Shown: one piece after another, positions 46,582 through 57,975 of the stretch | How positions within the stretch are numbered: the stretch's first letter is position 1 | How the letters are laid out: each line of letters opens with the position of its first letter | Source: Apodemus sylvaticus | Taxonomy: Eukaryota; Chordata; Mammalia; Rodentia; Muridae | NCBI RefSeq assembly: GCF_947179515.1 | Contig: NC_067490.1 | Span: 27,330,827-27,394,826, forward strand | Direction of reading: 5' to 3' | Length of the DNA stretch: 64,000 nt | Translations under genes and position numbers: made by a program | The notes under the pieces: model-generated | What the model saw: the letters and a program-made list of their open reading frames with translations, nothing else | The model's database searches: none | Told to the model about the DNA's origin: nothing

Positions 46582-46630
<49 letters not shown>

Positions 46631-46650
46631 TACACACATGCACACACAGA
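46508..46650. repeat. (CA)n microsatellite
   Basis: About 140 bp of CA with gcacatgcac interruptions, grown from the SINE tail. Confidence 0.96.
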
Positions 46651-46864
46651 CCTCTAAAGGGGCCACAAGATGGCTGTCACCTTGTATAACAGATCCAAAG
46701 TGGATCTCTATTTACCCTCTTTACCGACTTCCTAGCAGAACTCAGAATCCCAGCTTCTGCCTGCCAGAGGTCTTCCCACCAGCAGAGTCCCCTGTGGGCT
46801 CCCACTGGAAGTCCTTACAACCTGGAATTGGAAGATCGGGGTCTTGGACTGGTTGAATGATAAG

Positions 46865-46950
46865 GGACAGTTTGCTCTGTAAGCCTCAATCCCCCTCTCT
46901 CAGCATCTGCAGAATGAGGAGGCCATTGAGTCCTCTGTCTTCTAGGCTGG
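46865..46950 (-). repeat. Possible MIR relic, antisense
   Basis: gctctgtaagcctcaatccc followed by cagcatctgcagaatgagga resembles reverse MIR. Confidence 0.45.
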
Positions 46951-47003
46951 CTTTAGAATCCTGGACTTCTGAAGTCTTTTAGGCTATTCTGACAGCTGAC
47001 GGC

Positions 47004-47028
47004 GGGGGGGGGGGGGGGGGGGGGGGGG
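47004..47028. repeat. Poly(G) run, 25 bases
   Basis: Uninterrupted G homopolymer on the + strand. Confidence 0.95.
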
Positions 47029-47980
47029 TGGACGGAAGAGAGTGGGAAGCCAAGAGGTCGTGTGTCTGGGGCAGCACTATTTCTTGGTCCCTAATGTGCA
47101 CAAAATACTGTCCCTCAGCAGCCCTGGGTTAAAAACCCAGAAGAGTAAAGGGCTTGGGGCTACAGATCCCGGCTAAGCTCAGATCTGGGGTGATACACAG
47201 TCCTGACCATGAACTCTGACCTTGACTTCTCGTGTCATGTGGGACTGTGAAATCCATTACGGCTCGGCAGGTGGAGTGATGGAGAGGTCAGGCAGGCAAT
47301 CGGGTGGGTATTTAATCTATCAGATGTGCGGCTTGCCACTCAGTGAGCCAACGAGAGAATGGAGAATCGATATGTTCATTAGCGACGACATGTGTTGACC
47401 CAATCAGCACCCACCAATGACAGCAGGCATGTCACCCATGAGTCAAATCACCTTGGAGAGAGGGCATGGCCCTGACGATCAGTCCCCTTCCTGCAACAGC
47501 CAGGTACCCCTCTGTAGCTTCCCACTTGTCTAAGAAGCTGCCTGTCACCTGGATAGTCACAGAGGTGGGGGCAGAGGGTGGATGATTCAGGGAGGGGACC
47601 CGGTGAGCTGGCTGTAGCCCTGGGGAGGCTGCTTCTCCAGGGGGTTGATTGGACTGTCTTTTCTCTTCCCTCCCATCTCCTGGGCACATGCTGGCCCTCT
47701 TAACTAAGCCTCAGATGTGTGTCTGTCCCCCACACCTCTCGTCTCCCACGTCACCCCAGCTTGATAATGGCCAGAGAGAGGTCCAAGTCTTTCTGATTGC
47801 AGATGTCTCACGCTGCCCAGCCAGCCCCACTCCTAGGTCCTCAGGAAAATGGCTTTTCTGTGTCCAGTTTGCTTTGCTTGGTGATCAAATATGATTGGAG
47901 TGAAAAAGTCACTCAATCGTATTTTCTTCAGACCTAAGGGCATGAGATAAAAGAGTCTGAAAAAGGGCTGAAAGGGGGCT

Positions 47981-48022
47981 TTCCTCCTCTTCCTCTTCCT
48001 CTTCCTCTTCCTCCTCTTCCTC

Positions 48023-48082
<60 letters not shown>

Positions 48083-48382
48083 TTCCTCCTCCTCTTCTTC
48101 CTCCTCCTCTTCTTCCTCCTCCTCTTCTTCCTCCTCCTCTTCTTCCTCTCCTCTTCCTCCTCCTCTTCCTTCTTTCCTTCCTCCTCTTCTTCCTCTTCTT
48201 CCTCCTTTTCCTCCTCCTCTTCTTCTTCCTCCTCTTCCTCCTCCTCTACTTCCACCTCCTCTTCTTCCTCCTCTTTCTCCTCTTCTTCCTCCTCTTCCTC
48301 CTCCTCTTCTTCCTCTTCCTCCTTCTCTTTCTCTGCCTCCTCCTCTTTCTCTTTCTCTGCCTCCTTCTCCTCTTCCTCCATG
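47981..48382. repeat. 400-bp homopyrimidine tract, (TCC)n/(TTC)n
   Basis: TCC, TTC and TCT triplets with only a few purines over about 400 bp. The long Glu/Arg/Gly-rich reverse open frames are artefacts of the triplet repeat. Confidence 0.98.
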
Positions 48383-49727
48383 TACATGTGAAAGCCAGAC
48401 CAATCAGGGCTCAGCTCTTGCTCTTACAAGATTGTAAGAGTCGTCGATTGTAGAGTGCTGAGCCACTTGTAACTGTGGGACCTAAGAAAAGAGCAAGCAC
48501 ACAGCCACGGCCCCACCCAGCCTAAGGACTCTGCCTAGGTCAACATCCCTTAGAAGCCCGGGGAGACAATGGTGGCGGGCAGGAGGCTTGATGGGGAAGC
48601 GGTGCCCACTAGAGCCTTGGGTGGATGAGCACAGTGCAGCTGGGAGACTTGAGAATGGATGCCAAGCCCCGCCTCATCTCAGGCCAGGAGACAAGAATGT
48701 TGAAATAGAAAGTGAGTAGCTTCCAAAGAGGTGACTTCCCCTGACCTTCTTGCGGCCTCTTCTAGGCAAAAGCCCGCCAGCAAAAGTAGACAGGTTCTCA
48801 GATAAGATGGTACCCAGGGCCCAGAGATGAACTCAGAGCCATTGTAAGTGGCTCTGTGGCTTCTGGTGCCATCAGGCACTTAGGAGCTGCCTCATGGGCA
48901 CGTGGGAAGGGCCCCAGTGTCCTCCTCTGGAAAGGATCTGTGAGTGTTGTTCTTGGATGCTCTACTCTTGACCCAGAAACTCAGCACAAGTGCTGGTTCC
49001 AGACCCCGTGAGAATGTCACCAGTGAGGTGATGGCACAGGAGGGTGTCCTGGAGCTGCCCCTTAGCAAGACTGTTGCCCCCTGTCTAGGGACATGGAGGC
49101 TCATTGAGAGGTCCTGAGTCACAATGGGAATTGGGTCTTGTCTCGGGGAGTTCGTATCTGGTGTTGGGTCCCAGGGGGCCTGTCTGGCCACTGGCTCCCC
49201 CTGGGTGGCTCTAGAGCCCGACTCTGCTGCCGAATGACAGAAGCCTGGCTTGTGGCCCTCAGTAGGCAGGTCTCAGGAAGAGGCTGGCCTTCCTCCTTAG
49301 CTTCTGTCCAATCATAGAAGCAGCAGGGCAAGCCTTCCCGAGGGCTTCTGGGAGGAGACTCTTCTAGCCTCTAGAGCCAGGCAGTTCTAGCCTCTGCCTC
49401 TATCTGCCTAGGTCCTTCTTGCCCCTTCCAATTGTACTTTGCAAAGACACTTGTCATGGATTTAAAGCTCAGACAGATAACCCGCTCTGACCTCACCCTT
49501 AGCATAGTTACACCTGCCAAAGCTGTTTGTACAAGGCCACATATCTTTGGGGTGAGGGTGTGGGCATGTCTGGAGGGGCGATCGTTTGACAAATTCCATC
49601 ATCCTCAAATGTGACTTACAGCTAACAAAAGAGACAATCAGATGAGTCGTTGTACTGAGGACATAGAGTCAGGCCATGCAACCTAGAAGTTTTTCATATC
49701 GTCTCCCCGTGTCCTAGGCCCCATCAC

Positions 49728-50130
49728 TGTCTTAGTTAGTGTTTCTATTAGTCTTAGTTTCTATTCCTGCACAAACATCATGACCAAGAAGCAAGTTGGG
49801 GGGGAAAGGGTTTATTCACCTTACACTTCTACACAGCTGTTCACCACCAAAGGAAGGCAGGACTGGAACTCCAGCATGTCAGGAAGCAGGAGCTGATGCA
49901 GAGGCCATGGAGGGATGTTCCTTACTGGCTTGCTTCCCCTGGCTTGCTCAGCTTGCTCTCTTATAGAACCCAAGACTACCAGCCCAGGGATGGCACCACC
50001 CACAAGGTCCCTCCCCCTTGATCACTAATTGAGAAATGCCCCACAGCTGGATCTCATGGAGGCACTTCCCAACTGAAGCTCCTTTCTCTGTGATAACTCC
50101 AGCCTGTGTCACACAAAACCAGCCGGTATA
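49728..50130 (-). mobile_element. MT-type (MTA-like) MaLR LTR, antisense
   Basis: The + strand carries the reverse of an MT LTR: tgtcttagttagtg at the outer end, then ctgcacaaacatcatgacca, ggaaagggtttattcacctt and agcctgtgtcacacaaaacc. On the minus strand it contains a tataagagagc TATA-like box. The outer end has a small internal duplication of gtttctatt. I could not find a matching target-site duplication, so the low-numbered or high-numbered edge may be truncated. Confidence 0.88.
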
Positions 50131-50594
50131 CCGTCCCTCTCATCCTAACCCCACCTTGCGCCATCTATCCCAGGAGCTCAGCCTCTGCAGCTGGGCTCCC
50201 ACGTGTGACCCACCTGGAATGTTCCCGGGGACCACCCCTTCCCTCCCGCGGGGCCTCCTCTCACCACTCTTTGCCATACCCTCTGCAGACTCATAACGTC
50301 CAACCACAGTGGGTCCATTCTCGTGCCTGTGTGGGGACCGTGCTGCCATTGGTAGTAGATGCAAGGCGGAGAGACCAGGCTGCCTCTGCCACTCCCCAGC
50401 ATCCTTGCTTGTCCTGTGTGCTTGGTGACCATGCAGGTTCATGCTGAACCTTGACTGGGAAGGCCAACTTGCCAGGCCAGCAAGGCCAGAACCCTAGACA
50501 CCCCAGACAGGGCTAGAAAATTCCCCTTCCTGAAACAGGAACTTGGGCACAAGACAGGGAGTGACTTCTCTGAATCACGTGGCCAGTGGGAGGC

Positions 50595-50725
50595 AGGATC
50601 TCTAGCAGACCTGAGTTCAAATTCTGACTCTGACACTGCGGCCCACTGACTTTATCAAGTCACTTTATCTCCCTGGGCCTTAGCAACTCCCCTGGAAGAC
50701 AGCCGTGATAATAAGGAGAAAATGG
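50595..50725 (-). repeat. MIR SINE relic, antisense
   Basis: gacctgagttcaaattctga and tatcaagtcactttatctcc, then ctgggccttagcaactcc, are reverse MIR. Confidence 0.75.
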
Positions 50726-50940
50726 CAAACACACTCACTTTTAGTGTGCCTAATCCATCACCAAGCAGTCGTCTCGTGCCTTAAAACGGTAATCACTGAG
50801 ACTGGCTTAAAAAGGTTTGAGAACTGGCATACACTGGCCTTGCAAACGTGAGGGGCCTAAGTTGGAATCCCTTGAACCAACACAAAAAGGTGGGAAACAC
50901 TTCCGAATAACAACACTCAAGGTTGCCCTCCATCCTCCAC

Positions 50941-51055
50941 ACATGCACACACAAACACATATGTGCACACGCACGCACACACGAGCATATGTGTGTACAT
51001 ACACACACACACACGAACACATATGTGCACATGTATGCACATGCATGCACCCAAC
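50941..51055. repeat. CA/CATG-rich microsatellite
   Basis: Degenerate cacaca, catatgtg and gcacgca units. Confidence 0.9.
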
Positions 51056-51143
51056 ACAAAAGGAAATGAGGCACAGAGTCTCTGTGTTACTGCCCAGGCT
51101 CTGCTACCTCTTATAATGTACTTGATAAACCTATTTCCCTTCT

Positions 51144-51144
51144 T

Positions 51145-51177
<33 letters not shown>

Positions 51178-51182
51178 CACAA
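51144..51182. repeat. (CA)n microsatellite
   Basis: About 19 CA units with one AA interruption. Confidence 0.95.
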
Positions 51183-51229
51183 AGATGAAATTCCTTACAC
51201 AAGCTTTTTGTCTGCCCCATCAGAGAATC

Positions 51230-51302
51230 TCGACAGTGCTGTGTGACTTCAATGCCTTGCATAACCTCTCTGAGCCTTGCCTCATCCATAAGGTGGGGAC
51301 CA
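51230..51302 (-). repeat. MIR SINE relic, antisense
   Basis: tgctgtgtgacttcaatgcc and aacctctctgagccttgcct match reverse MIR. Confidence 0.7.
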
Positions 51303-51924
51303 TGTTTGGGGCAGAGTCAAAATGTCAGCACATCCACGGCTCTCACAACAGTGCTGGACCGCTAAGGACTGAGCAGGAGGGGAAGGCCGGTCTGTCAGCC
51401 CCCAGCTGGTCGCCACCAGAAGAGGTTTCCACCTCAGACCCCTCAGCTCACTGCTTCTCAGGCTCGCACACTTGGCGACCCCTCCCACCACCACTGAACA
51501 AGAGTCCCTGGGGACCGCCAGGGAGTTGGCATGTGTAGTCTGTTCCTGTCTCCCCTGATAGCCTTTGACGCGACATAATTGCTTCCCCACAACAACTCCT
51601 TTTAGTCCAGAGCTGGATTTGTTCCCCATCAATTTTTATTTCTAGATTTTAAAATAAAGGGGAATGAAGCAGATCACTCTGGTACCCAGGAGCAGCGCAG
51701 CGTCTGCGATAGGCGTGTCGGGGACCAGTGCCTCCCCAAGCCCTGCCGGCCTCCCTTCCTGCCTGTGGGACTGGCATGGTGACCGTCCAGCAGGGTGGGT
51801 ACCATGTCTCCCCCACCTTGGCCCAGTTTCTGCCGCACAGCCCGGGAATCAGGAAGGCTGGGCCGAGGATGCCCAAGCACAGAGAAGCACAGAGAGTGTG
51901 CTGAGAACTGAACCAGGGAGGGGA

Positions 51925-52145
51925 AGGCCTGAGGCCTGGTCGCGGCCTGGCTCACTCAAAGGCTGGGTTCAGTCCCCTGCATCACATGCACCAGATGTGG
52001 CTGTGCACAGCTGTAATCCCAACACTCGAGAGGTAGAGGCACGAGAGCATCACAAGTGCAAGGTCACTCTCACCACTTAGCAAGTCTGAGGCCGTCCTTG
52101 GATACATGAGATTATGCTTTAAAAAAAGAACAAAAACAAAAACCA
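51925..52145 (+). repeat. B4/ID-B1 SINE
   Basis: gggttcagtcccctgcatca B-box-like region, then cacagctgtaatcccaacac and a lysine-codon-like AAAAAC tail. Confidence 0.7.
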
Positions 52146-52224
52146 CCAATGCCAGTTCCAACAGAAAGTTGTCCCTGTGTGCCAGACACAGCAGGAAACA
52201 CCCTCTGTGAATTGCCTTCAATCT

Positions 52225-52345
52225 GCCACAGTCTTGTGAGACAACTATGATTGTCCCCATTTCATAGATAAGGAAACTGAGGCTCAGGCTGGATTGTTGC
52301 CCCCATTTCATAGATAAGGAAACTGAGGCTCAGGGCAGACATGAC
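52225..52345 (+). repeat. MIR SINE relic with internal 46-bp tandem duplication
   Basis: The MIR core ccccatttcatagataagga, actgaggctcagg occurs twice, at 52255-52288 and 52301-52334, with a period of 46 bp and perfect identity over 34 bases. Confidence 0.85.
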
Positions 52346-53145
52346 AGTGTGCTGAGGGCTAGGGATTTTCCTTCTCCCCTCCCTTATCCTATCCTCCAAT
52401 TTCTCCCTCCATCCTTCTCCCTCTCCCCCCTCCTCCTGTTATCTCACCCCTCCATCGTCAATCTTTCCTCCTGAGAAACCCATCTGCTAGTCATCTGAGA
52501 CTGTAGTCCTTGTTAGATGAGATGACCTTTGTGCCAGCCTCACCCTGAACTCCAGAGACAAGTGTTTTCCTTATCCTACAACACCAGAGAGCCCAGGGGG
52601 GCACAGCAAATATGTTAGAACACTGATCCTACTGCACCATTGACAGCTGCTCTAGGAAGACGCCTCACAGCATTCAGAGCCATGATCATAATGTCTGCTA
52701 TGGGCAGGGGTGATGGAGCGATAGCTGTCTATCCCAGGTCCCCCCACCCCGGGCACAGGGCGAGAAGCCCCTCCCCTTCCTTTCTCTGCAGCTTCGGAAC
52801 CCTGGCATGCCCTTTCCTGGCTTTCCATTTGGTTTACGCTCTCCAGCTGAGGGATTCTGAGCTTCCAGCTCCAGCCTCCTTAGTAACATGCCTTTCTCCG
52901 GATCTCCGACAGGCTCAGAAAGCCCAGCCGAGGCACCAGAGACTTCCTTAAGTATGTCTGTCTCTTTACCCTTCACCCACAGCCCATCTGTCATCTCCCC
53001 TGTAACCTGTGGTCATCCCTGGCTCTCTGGACCACCCGCTGTTTGATCACTCAGAGTCCCAACAATTTCCCCAGAACCACCACCAGTAGCTCTTCTTCTG
53101 TGGATATGGTCACCACTCCCACCCCTGGGAGACCCTATCGCTTAG

Positions 53146-53186
53146 AGCAGCAGCAGCAGCAGCAGCACCACCACCACCACCACCAT
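53146..53186. repeat. (CAG)n(CAC)n trinucleotide repeat
   Basis: About seven CAG units followed directly by about six CAC units. Intronic, so not coding. Confidence 0.94.
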
Positions 53187-54351
53187 GCCACACTAAGCTC
53201 CGCCCACCACATGGCTACTGTGACCACCACCCTCACCTACACTCCATCTGAGTTGAAGAAGAAATTTCCCAATGTGCTATGCATTGCCACAGAAGCATGG
53301 AGAGCCGGGCTGTCTTCCGGCTATACCCTTCCACCCTCAGCCTTTGTAGGAGAGAGGGAAACATATAGAAAGCTCTGTGCTGTTCTCGGGTCCCGCTGGC
53401 AGAGCCTCTTCCCGCCCATGCCAGCCTCTCTAGTCCTGCATCCTACAGTATGTGGGTGATGGGGAAAGTTTCTCAGCAGAGCCCACCATTCTCACTTGGT
53501 TTGAGGAGCGCTGCTCCAAGGGCCTGGGTGATGATGAATGTGCACAGTATCACCGTGCAGCACCAGGGCTCGCTGGAGCTGTTTAAAAATGCATTCTGGC
53601 ATGTAAATTTCTGCTCCATCAATCCTTATGACATGTCAGACATTGCTATTGTTTCCTGAACAAATTGTGCCCGGTGCCCTTCTCTGCGGATCTGTGCACG
53701 GGAGCAGAACTGCGCTCGACGCCTGCTAGGTAGCCTGGCAGCTGGGCCTGCCGTGCTTGAGAGCTGGAGCCCCTGTACGCACGCACGTGCAGGGAATCTG
53801 GACGTGCACGCGTGACGAGAGAGTGCAGGTGTTGGATGAGGACTGACTGCGCGTGTGCCCATAAGGCATGCTGGGAAAGATGTCCAGGTGGCTGGGAGAG
53901 GCAGGGAGGGGACCGCAGGGGCTGGTGGGAGCACTTGAGCCGAAAGAGGAATGTGTATGTGATCTACGTGGCTCGGGGTTAGTAACCTGGGCACGCTCTG
54001 CCTGCCTGAGCCAGAGAGACGAAAAAGAGATGCTGGCATTACATGCAAAGAAAAGCCAGGGTACCAGGAAGAGAAGAACAGGAGGAGGTACAGTAAGGGA
54101 CGGATTTTAGGCTACCAAAAGGGGCTAAGGTATTCTGGGTTCCTGTCCTAACAGGAAAAGAGTCAGCTAGCAGAGTGGAGCATCCAGGATGGGTGGGGCT
54201 GTGCTTGGAAGGAGGCCGAGAGTATGGCCATCTAGGGCTGATGCGAACAAGTGGGAACCAGCAGAGCCTAAGGTTTAGCAACAGCAGATGAACATTAAAA
54301 AGGCCAAGTCAAGGGCCTACAGGGAGGTGTGGGGACGACAGCTGTGGCAGG

Positions 54352-54392
54352 AGTGTGTGTGTGTGTGTGTATGTGTGTGTGGGTGTGTGTGT
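54352..54392. repeat. (GT)n microsatellite
   Basis: GT run with TA and GG interruptions, followed by a short GA and a G stretch. Confidence 0.9.
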
Positions 54393-55029
54393 AGAGAGAG
54401 ATGGGGGGGGGGTGCTGGCAGGGCAGGTATCCTGGGCTAGGACACTTACATCTAGTGGAAGTGAGTTAGAAAGGCTCTTTGAGAATATCAGCTGGGTCCG
54501 AGGGCATTTTCAGGGAGCATATGTAGGGGCATGCTCCCTGTTGGCAAGGGGACTCCCTGGGAATACCTCTAGAGTGCTAGGCTTGCTGTGAGCCCTGGGC
54601 ATGCAGGCACGGGAAGCCCTGTATACTGCAGGTTGGGTAGGTCAGAGGGCACTTGATTTCACCAGGATGAATGCCGTGACCCTCAGCAGAGATGCCAGGA
54701 TAGATCACACAATACCCTTCCCTTCAGGTTGGGTCTAAGATACCCACACAGACCAAGCTCAGACATGCACAGAGCCGGGGACCTTCTTTGGAAATCAGAG
54801 GAAGGTGCCTCTTCTGGCCTCCAGCCCCCTGGTTGAGAGGTTACATCTGGGAAGAGTCAAGCCCAATCAACACAAACTGTCCCTCTCAGGCAAGGCTGGA
54901 AGGACACCAAAGCAGGGGCATAGCCACTGAGACAAGAGGAGAGCCCTGCCCATAGGGGACACCTGGCTCCTCTAGACTGGGACCACCCAGACTCCCTCTT
55001 CTATTTGCAGGAGGATCAGGAAGGCACGT

Positions 55030-55195
55030 GGTTCACAGCTCAGGCTACAGCCACCTGATCCATATCCCAGCACTGTGGCTGTGTGACCTTGGGCAAGCTA
55101 ATTGACCTCACAGAGCCCCGGGTCCCTCCTTTATTCTGTAGAATGGTGAATAGTCCCACGGAGCTATTGGGAAGGTAGAATGAAAGCATAGGAAA
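55030..55195 (-). repeat. MIR SINE relic, antisense
   Basis: ggctgtgtgaccttgggcaa, gctaattgacctcacagag and ctttattctgtagaatggtg follow the reverse MIR order. Confidence 0.78.
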
Positions 55196-55620
55196 TTCTT
55201 GTAAAAATCTGTGGCCTGTAGTGAAATGCTCAAAGCAGAAAATAAAAAATAAAAGACAGGCCCACAGCCCCTCCCATCCACTGACGCGCTGAGCAGAGAC
55301 TGGAGTTTCTGACCAGTGTGGGGACCACAACCCCCTCCCTCTCCAGCCTCCTTACTCACCTTGTCTTAACCTTTGGAATTTTCTCCCCATGTGTATTTAT
55401 TTTTCCCCCTTTCCGTCCACAGCAGAAAATTACACTTGTGCTGGCATTGTCCATCACGAAAATAAGTACCATGGCTGCAATCATGATGCTCAAAGGCGGA
55501 ATGCGCTCGGCCAGGAAAGCAGTGCAGGGCAAGGCTGAGGAGATGCCTCAGAAACTGCCTCAGGCTCTGGCACCTCAGCCTGGCATGACCATCCCCATAG
55601 GAAAGGCACGTGGGGCAGGA

Positions 55621-55710
55621 GCTGACCACAGGGACGGTGCTGACCACAGGGGCAGTGCTGACCACAGGGGCAGTGCTGACCACAGGGGCAGTGCTGATCA
55701 TAGGGACAAG
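55621..55710. repeat. 18-bp tandem repeat, about 5 copies
   Basis: Head-to-tail copies of gctgaccacaggggcagt. Three are perfect (from 55639), with diverged copies on both edges. The Asp-His-Arg open frame is an artefact. Confidence 0.95.
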
Positions 55711-56251
55711 ATGCTGACCCTGGGGACAGAAGCTGGCCAAGGGGACATGGGTTGGCCATGGAGACAGGTGCTCCTGACCCACCTTCATTCCTTCTAGTCT
55801 GTGGAAGGCCTGGTGACAGAGACAAAGATGTCCTGAGTCCCCAGGCCTGGGTATCCTGCTGTGCACGGTCAGTAGCTGTCCTGCAGATACCAGGCACCTT
55901 ACTTCAGAACCTCCTGCCATTCAGGTCAGCCTCTCCAAGCCACTCCCCTGCCTCGAGCCCATTCTGGCTCTGGCCACTGTCCGTGCTCCACTAGCTAGCT
56001 AGTTCTTTCTAAGCCTCCTATCTCTCTATCCGGGTCGTAAGTCACCTTTCAAAGAGGACCTGACATTTTGGTTCCTGGCCCAGCATCCGGCACACTGCAA
56101 AGGCTCTAGAGAATTTACTGAGTAGCAAGGGGAGGAGGGCGGGTGTGTCATAAGCCCCCGTCTACCCCTCATTTCCACTGTGCCCTGCCAGCAGTAACCC
56201 TACAAAGAGTCATTCAACCTCCACACTGTCACTGGCTTGGTCTTTAGAAGT

Positions 56252-56567
56252 TGTCTTAGTCAGGGTTTCCATTGCTGTGACAAGACACCATGACCAAAGC
56301 AACTCTTATAAGGAAAATATTTAACTGGGGCTGGCTTACAGGTTCAGAGGTTCAGTCCATTAGCATCAAGGCAGGAGCATGGCAGCATCCCGGCAGGAGG
56401 AGCTGAGAGTTCTACATCTTGTTCCGAAGGCAAACAGGAGAAGACTGACTCTTTTCCCAATTGGCAGAGATTCAGAGCCCACCGCCACAGTGACACGCCC
56501 CCTCCAACAAGGCCACACCTCCTAACAGTACCACTCGCTATGAGCCAAGCATCTTCAAACCACCACA
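56252..56567 (-). mobile_element. ORR1-type MaLR solo LTR, antisense, with 5-bp target-site duplication
   Basis: Complete LTR from tgtcttagtcagggtttcc to caaaccaccaca, reading as an ORR1 LTR on the minus strand. Landmarks are caccatgaccaaagcaactc, ggggctggcttacaggttca and gagttctacatcttgttccg. It is flanked by perfect gaagt copies at 56247-56251 and 56568-56572, the target-site length of ERVL/MaLR elements. No internal region is present, so this is a solo LTR. Confidence 0.9.
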
Positions 56568-57039
56568 GAAGTAATCATAGTTTGGGGTGCTTCGTGAGCC
56601 CCAGGTTGCCCCTGGCCATGGAAACATCTGCTCATGGCCGCAGGAAGCAACAAGTTGGATCTGAGCTTCTCCTTTGTCAGGAGGAAAGTGGGACCCGTGA
56701 GTGATTTTCAGGACCCCGGATTATACCATGCGTTCCCTGAGAGAGGTGACCACGGACTCCTGGCCAAGACCAGGGGATCCTCTGAGAGCTTTATAAGGGA
56801 GGGGGGTATTTGGGGTGGATCCTGAGGGGTAGGCCAGAGTTTTGAATGAAGGCATAGGGTAATGCACAACGTGAAGAGTTTGGGGTGCATCGGGGAAGAT
56901 GGGGCAACAGGAATGAAGGTCAGATGGGGTGTGGCTAGCCTTGACATCAGGATATTGGCCTGGATTAGTTTATCAAGTAACAAGGAGCTGCTGCAGTTTG
57001 TTTTTTTTTAAGCAGAGAATAGTAATAACTTACAAAATA

Positions 57040-57215
57040 TTTTTATTTGTATATTTGTGTGTGTATGTGTGTGTGTGTGTGTGTATGTGTGTTGTGTACC
57101 TACAGAGGCTAGAAGATAGCATCACACTCCCTAGAACTGGGGTCGTAGGTCACCAGTGAGCTTCTGAACATGGTGCTGGAAACCAACTCGGGTCCTCTGG
57201 AAGAGCCTGTCCTAT
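57040..57215 (-). repeat. B3 SINE, antisense, with (GT)n tail
   Basis: The GT run (57056-57092) is followed by ccctagaactggggtcgtag and ccaactcgggtcctctggaa, reverse B3 sequence. Confidence 0.72.
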
Positions 57216-57505
57216 GCACAGAACTCAAAGGCTTTGCCAATGGAGTGAACCCTTACATTTTGCCAGAGGGCTAGCTCTATCAATATACTTCTGTCCTATC
57301 AATACACGCAGCAGGCAGTGAGTCACCATGCTGTTGCCCAGCAGCAAGCCTCATGAAGCACTTGCTAGTGCCCTTAAATTCTGAGCCACCTCTCTAGTCC
57401 CTGTGGAGGCCATCAGATTCACTTGTAAAGCGTTCTAGTCCGCAGACATCCTGCCTCAACCAAGTACCTAGCAGAGAGAAGGTGGGGTGGTGGCCTCTAC
57501 ACAAG

Positions 57506-57524
57506 TACCAGAAGGGGGCGCTAG
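57506..57524 (+). promoter_or_regulatory. CTCF-like motif (strong)
   Basis: taccagaagggggcgctag contains a near-perfect CTCF core in + orientation, apparently in unique sequence. Occupancy is unproven. Confidence 0.5.
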
Positions 57525-57595
57525 AGGATGGTTGAAGTGTTCATCTGGAACTCGGGGCTGCCTGGGTAGCCAGGTACAGTCTGAGACACCTGTGG

Positions 57596-57632
57596 CCACG
57601 ATGTTCTGATGAAGGGCATGAGACCAGAGGAT
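57596..57632 (+). repeat. Left arm of a 37-bp perfect inverted repeat
   Basis: Starts ccacgatgttctgatgaagg and is the exact reverse complement of 57976-58012. The loop is 343 bp. Confidence 0.95.
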
Positions 57633-57975
57633 GTGGCCAACTGTGCCAACTACCCACCATCCTGCAGCCTGACCTGGAGGCCCCGGCAGTGTCCTGTAGG
57701 ACACCCATGTACTCATTTCTAGACTGTGTCAGGGAAGCCATGTCTGTGTCTGGAGGGGAAGTCTATTCTCTACCCGCAGGCCTTTGAGCACATCATTATG
57801 TGAGCCTGGCCTGTCACTTGATATGGCAGTGGACATCGGGCAGCTGCTGTGAGAAAGTGTGAGGAAAGAGATAGCTTATTGGATGCTCTTCCATAGCAGA
57901 GACAGATATGCCCAACAGAACAAGAAGGGAGGGAGGATTTGTTTCCGCTCGTGGTTTCGGAGGGTCTAACCCATG

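Noticed and set aside
47833..48403. Reverse-strand Glu/Arg/Gly-rich open frames of 164-184 codons
   Set aside because: Translation of the 400-bp TCC/TTC tract.
55318..55920. Open frames of 135-184 codons over 55.3-55.9 kb
   Set aside because: Held open by the 18-bp tandem repeat; no other support.
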